A stretch of 64,000 nucleotides of DNA. Origin: Perognathus longimembris pacificus. Its lineage: Eukaryota; Chordata; Mammalia; Rodentia; Heteromyidae. Position numbers and translations under genes: made by a program. Location of the stretch: assembly GCF_023159225.1 (NCBI RefSeq), contig NC_063166.1:50517649-50581648 (forward strand). Direction: 5' to 3'. A model generated the notes under the pieces. It had not been told where the DNA came from. It made no database searches and worked only from the letters and a program-made list of their open reading frames with translations. Below are positions 63,928-64,000 of this stretch, in pieces (the first letter of the stretch is position 1; each line of letters opens with the position of its first letter).

Positions 63928-64000
63928 AGCGACTGTGGCTCATGCATGTAAATCTAGCTGCTCAGGAGTCTGAGATCTGAGGATCACAGTTCAAAGCTAG
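63928..64000 (+). mobile_element. 7SL/B1-Geo SINE, cut by window edge
   Basis: 'GACTGTGGCTCATGCATG' and 'AGTCTGAGATCTGAGGATC' are the first part of a 7SL half that runs out of the window. Confidence 0.75.

Noticed and set aside
1..64000. Neighbouring genes NKX2-4 or PAX1
   Set aside because: No paired-box or second homeobox sequence is visible; in human these lie well over 60 kb away.
1..64000. An undescribed defence, toxin or operon-like system
   Set aside because: The window is vertebrate nuclear DNA with one homeobox gene; nothing resembles a multi-gene prokaryotic or phage system.

Overview
This window is mammalian nuclear DNA, almost certainly from a rodent of the superfamily Geomyoidea (kangaroo rats, pocket mice, pocket gophers). 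The lineage call rests on the SINEs. Several dozen copies are dimers of a tRNA-Ala/ID-like left monomer and a right monomer with a 'GCTGTGGCTCAAGTGG' core. That arrangement matches the published IDL-Geo SINE, which is restricted to Geomyoidea. A second dimer has a 7SL/B1-like left half joined to the same right half. No bacterial or phage-type system is present.

The only protein-coding gene I can support is the NK2-class homeobox gene Nkx2-2, on the + strand. Its coding sequence is split into 21332-21590 and 22538-23100 by a 947-bp GT-AG intron and reads as an intact 273-residue protein with TN motif, homeodomain and NK2-specific domain. A TATA/CArG-like box lies at 20907-20916 and a poly(A) signal at 24034. 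A strong 3' splice acceptor ending at 20887, plus CpG-rich segments with consensus donors near 12067 and 12926, suggests alternative upstream first exons.

Layout. 1-10.7 kb: distal upstream DNA full of SINEs, with L1 and MLT1-like LTR debris. 10.8-15.3 kb: GC-rich, nearly repeat-free, with candidate upstream promoters and a candidate enhancer (13.6-14.3 kb). 15.35-16.2 kb: a small SINE cluster. 16.2-30.2 kb: a 14-kb stretch without recognisable SINE, L1 or LTR, holding the gene, a perfect GLI site (19019-19027) in a SOX/FOX-motif cluster about 1.9 kb upstream of the promoter, and several candidate downstream regulatory blocks. 30.2-64 kb: SINE-, L1- and LTR-rich intergenic DNA with solo LTRs at 43.9, 51.5 and 60.05 kb, a decayed class I endogenous retrovirus near 48.8-51.2 kb, nested insertions and long microsatellites, many of them grown from SINE tails.

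How it fits together: Nkx2-2 is a direct Sonic hedgehog/GLI target that specifies ventral neural progenitors and is needed for pancreatic islet cell fates. The GLI/SOX/FOX cluster upstream is where such input would be expected. Motif calls are by eye. Conservation claims are inferences because no alignment could be run.
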